A DNA stretch of 64,000 nt, from the NCBI GenBank assembly GCA_900604495.1, contig UWOR01000002.1, positions 310,001 through 374,000 on the forward strand. Direction: 5' to 3'. Within the stretch, counting starts at the first letter, position 1. Every line of letters begins with the position of its first letter. A program made the translations under genes and the position numbers. Under the pieces are notes generated by a model. That model was not told the origin of the DNA. It ran no database searches and saw only the letters and a program-made list of their open reading frames with translations. The DNA is from Desulfovibrio sp. Marseille-P6017 (GTDB taxonomy: Bacteria; Bacillota_A; Clostridia; Peptostreptococcales; Peptostreptococcaceae). Shown one piece after another: positions 62,341 to 64,000 of the stretch.

Positions 62341-62634
62341 ATAAAATTAATTAAACGCAGAGAAAAGGAAAGTAACTTTAAAAATACTTATACAGAGAGT
62401 TCCTGTTGGTGAGAAGGAGCAAAGGATATTAAAGCGAAAATGGCCTTGGAGTGGTGTACCGAGATCGTAAAGATTTAGGCTACAACGGGTTCACCCGTTA
62501 CAGTGATAAAGTATAACCAAAATGTTGGTGTACTTGATGAGGTTTGTATCGTGAGATACAAATAAATTAGGATGGTAACACGAAGATAATACTCTCGTTC
62601 CTAAGACGTAGTCTTAGGGATGAGAGTTTTTTAT
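62341..62634 (+). ncRNA. T-box leader, Met specifier, controlling a NhaC-family transporter
   Basis: Stem I: AAGG (62365-62368) pairs with CCTT, and CTTTAA with TTAAAG. The specifier loop reads GCGAAA-ATG-G-CCTT with ATG (Met) at 62440-62442, in the same register as the Asn T-box. T-box core AGGATGGTAACACG lies at about 62569-62582; the acceptor bulge TGGT fits A73 of tRNA-Met. The terminator is ACTCTCGTTCCTAAGAC (62591-62607) with GTCTTAGGGATGAGAGT (62611-62627) and six T's. Uncharged tRNA-Met should switch the gene on. Confidence 0.88.
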
Positions 62635-62735
62635 TGCTTATATAGCTAACGCGCGGGCTAAGTATTTATAAGTAAAAAGTGGTTATACATTAAAGTACTG
62701 ACATTATAATTAAAATAAAAAAGGAGAGATATGAA

Positions 62736-64000
62736 ATGAAAAATGAAATAAAAAAAGGTAATCCATTTGCCTTATTACCATTAGCTGTGTTTTTGATCCT
62801 ATTTTTAGGAAGTGGAATTATAAGTGGGGATTTTTATAAACTACCAGCTTTAGTAGCATTTATAATAGCAGCAGGTGTAGCATTATTATTTAACAGAAAA
62901 GCAACCTTAGAGGAAAAATTAAATGTATTTTGTAAGGGAGCAGGAGATTCTAATATTATTACAATGGTTATAATATTTTTACTTGCAGGAGCATTTTCAG
63001 GAGTTGCTAAAGCAACTGGAGGTGTAGATGCAACAGTTAATTTAAGTTTATCAATACTACCATCAAATTTAATAGTTACAGGTCTATTTGTAATAGGATG
63101 CTTTATATCAGTTTCAATGGGAACATCAGTAGGTACAATAGCAGCATTAGCACCAATTGGTTTAGGTATAGCGGAAAAAACATCTATACCAGTAGCATTA
63201 GTAATAGGAGCAGTTGTAGGTGGAGCTATGTTTGGTGATAATTTATCTATAATATCAGACACAACTATAGCTGCAGTTAGAACTCAAGGATGTGAATTAA
63301 AAGATAAGTTTAAAGTGAACTTTTTTATAGTTTTACCAGCGGCTATAATAACAGCAATATTATTAACGATTGTAACATCAGGATATAATATAAATTTAGG
63401 TCAAAACTATGAGTATGAAATAATAAAAGTTGTTCCTTACTTATTGGTATTAATAGGTGCTTTATGTGGAGTAAATGTATTTGTATTACTAGGTAGTGGA
63501 GTTTTATTTGCAGGTGTTGTAGGATTAGCGACAAGTACTTTTGATATATATGGTCTTATAGAAGCAGCTTCAACTGGAATAAGTGGAATGTATGAATTAT
63601 GTTTACTATCAATAATAATTGGTGGTGTAGTTGAAGTTATAAAATATAATGGTGGAATAGATTATGTACTTTACTTTATAACAAGTAAAATAAATAGTAA
63701 AAAAGGTGCTGAATTTGGTATAGCAGCTTTAGTTAGTGTTATAGATTTATGTACAGCAAATAATACAATAGCTATAGTTGCAGCAGGACCATTAGCTAAA
63801 AATATATCAGAAGAATATGGAATTGATAAAAGAAAATCAGCTAGTATATTAGATATATTCTCATCTTGTTGGCAAGGGATAATACCATATGGAGCACAAT
63901 TATTAACAGCTGCAGGTGTAGCGGGAATATCTCCAGTAGAGATAATACCATATCTTTACTATCCAGGATTAATGTTTATATGTGGAATACTGTCAATTGC
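62736..64000 (+). CDS. metT: NhaC-family transporter, likely methionine uptake (3' end outside window)
   Basis: At least 421 residues, open to the window edge. Multi-pass Na+/H+ antiporter-superfamily protein: SVSMGTSVGTIAALAPIGLG, VVGGAMFGDNLSIISDTTIAA and VIDLCTANNTIAIVAAGPLA, and SCWQGIIPYGAQLLTAAG match NhaC-like transporters. The Met-specific T-box directly ahead suggests it is the predicted methionine transporter MetT of the NhaC family, not a pH-regulation antiporter. ATG 62736 follows AAGGAGAG; the ATG five bases earlier stops after two codons. Name by context, not by assay. Confidence 0.8.
   Translation, partial: MKNEIKKGNPFALLPLAVFLILFLGSGIISGDFYKLPALVAFIIAAGVALLFNRKATLEEKLNVFCKGAGDSNIITMVIIFLLAGAFSGVAKATGGVDATVNLSLSILPSNLIVTGLFVIGCFISVSMGTSVGTIAALAPIGLGIAEKTSIPVALVIGAVVGGAMFGDNLSIISDTTIAAVRTQGCELKDKFKVNFFIVLPAAIITAILLTIVTSGYNINLGQNYEYEIIKVVPYLLVLIGALCGVNVFVLLGSGVLFAGVVGLATSTFDIYGLIEAASTGISGMYELCLLSIIIGGVVEVIKYNGGIDYVLYFITSKINSKKGAEFGIAALVSVIDLCTANNTIAIVAAGPLAKNISEEYGIDKRKSASILDIFSSCWQGIIPYGAQLLTAAGVAGISPVEIIPYLYYPGLMFICGILSI

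Noticed and set aside
62834..63262. 142-codon minus-strand ORF
   Set aside because: Antisense of the NhaC-like gene; Ala/Pro/Thr-rich shadow.

Overview
The window is AT-rich (roughly 28-30 % GC by eye), gene-dense, low-GC Gram-positive chromosome. The conserved block rpsB-tsf-pyrH-frr-(small ORF)-uppS-cdsA-dxr-rseP-ispG, HydE, an adenosylcobalamin-type ribonucleotide reductase, T-box and SAM leaders, and strong AGA/ATA/TTA codon use suggest an anaerobic clostridium. Peptostreptococcaceae (Clostridioides, Paraclostridium, Romboutsia type) is my best inference, not a proven assignment. No rRNA, tRNA, prophage, insertion sequence or CRISPR array was seen.

Layout. 1-5.5 kb: a 5'-truncated AI-2E-type permease, a metallo-beta-lactamase-fold hydrolase, a secreted bactofilin-like protein, a two-TM potassium channel behind an attenuator-like leader, and a DacF-type D,D-carboxypeptidase. 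5.6-14 kb: the translation/undecaprenyl/phospholipid/MEP-isoprenoid operon. 14-24.4 kb: CstA-family transporter, CwlD-like amidase, class II ketose-bisphosphate aldolase, FUSC-type membrane protein, DMT transporter, class II ribonucleotide reductase and HydE. 24.7-36.6 kb: Asn T-box with asnA, an LRAT-like protein, MATE transporter, SNF2/SWIM helicase, a Bce-like two-component system without its usual ABC transporter, GDPD phosphodiesterase, alpha/beta hydrolase and two related lipoproteins, one frameshifted. 36.7-44.9 kb: SAM riboswitch with metNIQ (metQ carries a frameshift), DNA glycosylase, half-size AbrB membrane protein with divergent GntR regulator, proC and an ABC exporter. 45-49.2 kb: an ECF sigma factor / anti-sigma / MecA-like penicillin-binding protein operon followed by a frameshifted DUF4163/DUF3298 protein. 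49.2-64 kb: DUF1002 protein, PIG-L deacetylase, a divergent UppS paralogue, CsoR and a metal P1B ATPase with a CsoR-like operator, a gene split by a stop, patatin, a CrtI-like desaturase, NlpC/P60, Gfo/Idh oxidoreductase, CPA2 antiporter, lipoprotein cyclophilin, a 58-residue small protein, and a Met T-box driving a NhaC-family transporter that runs off the window.

How it fits together. The 5.7-14 kb operon couples translation factors to isoprenoid precursor supply (Dxr, IspG), undecaprenyl-PP (UppS), CDP-diacylglycerol (CdsA) and site-2 proteolysis (RseP). Methionine uptake is sensed twice: by SAM (metNIQ) and by uncharged tRNA-Met (the NhaC-like gene). The ECF/PBP cluster looks like a self-contained envelope-stress or beta-lactam/lysozyme response unit.

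The best candidates for something new are that ECF/PBP/DUF4163-DUF3298 unit, the attenuator-like leader of the potassium-channel gene, and a recurring defect: three genes (lipoprotein, metQ, DUF3298) each lack exactly one A in an A-run. The last is either homopolymer assembly error or real slippage/phase-type variation.
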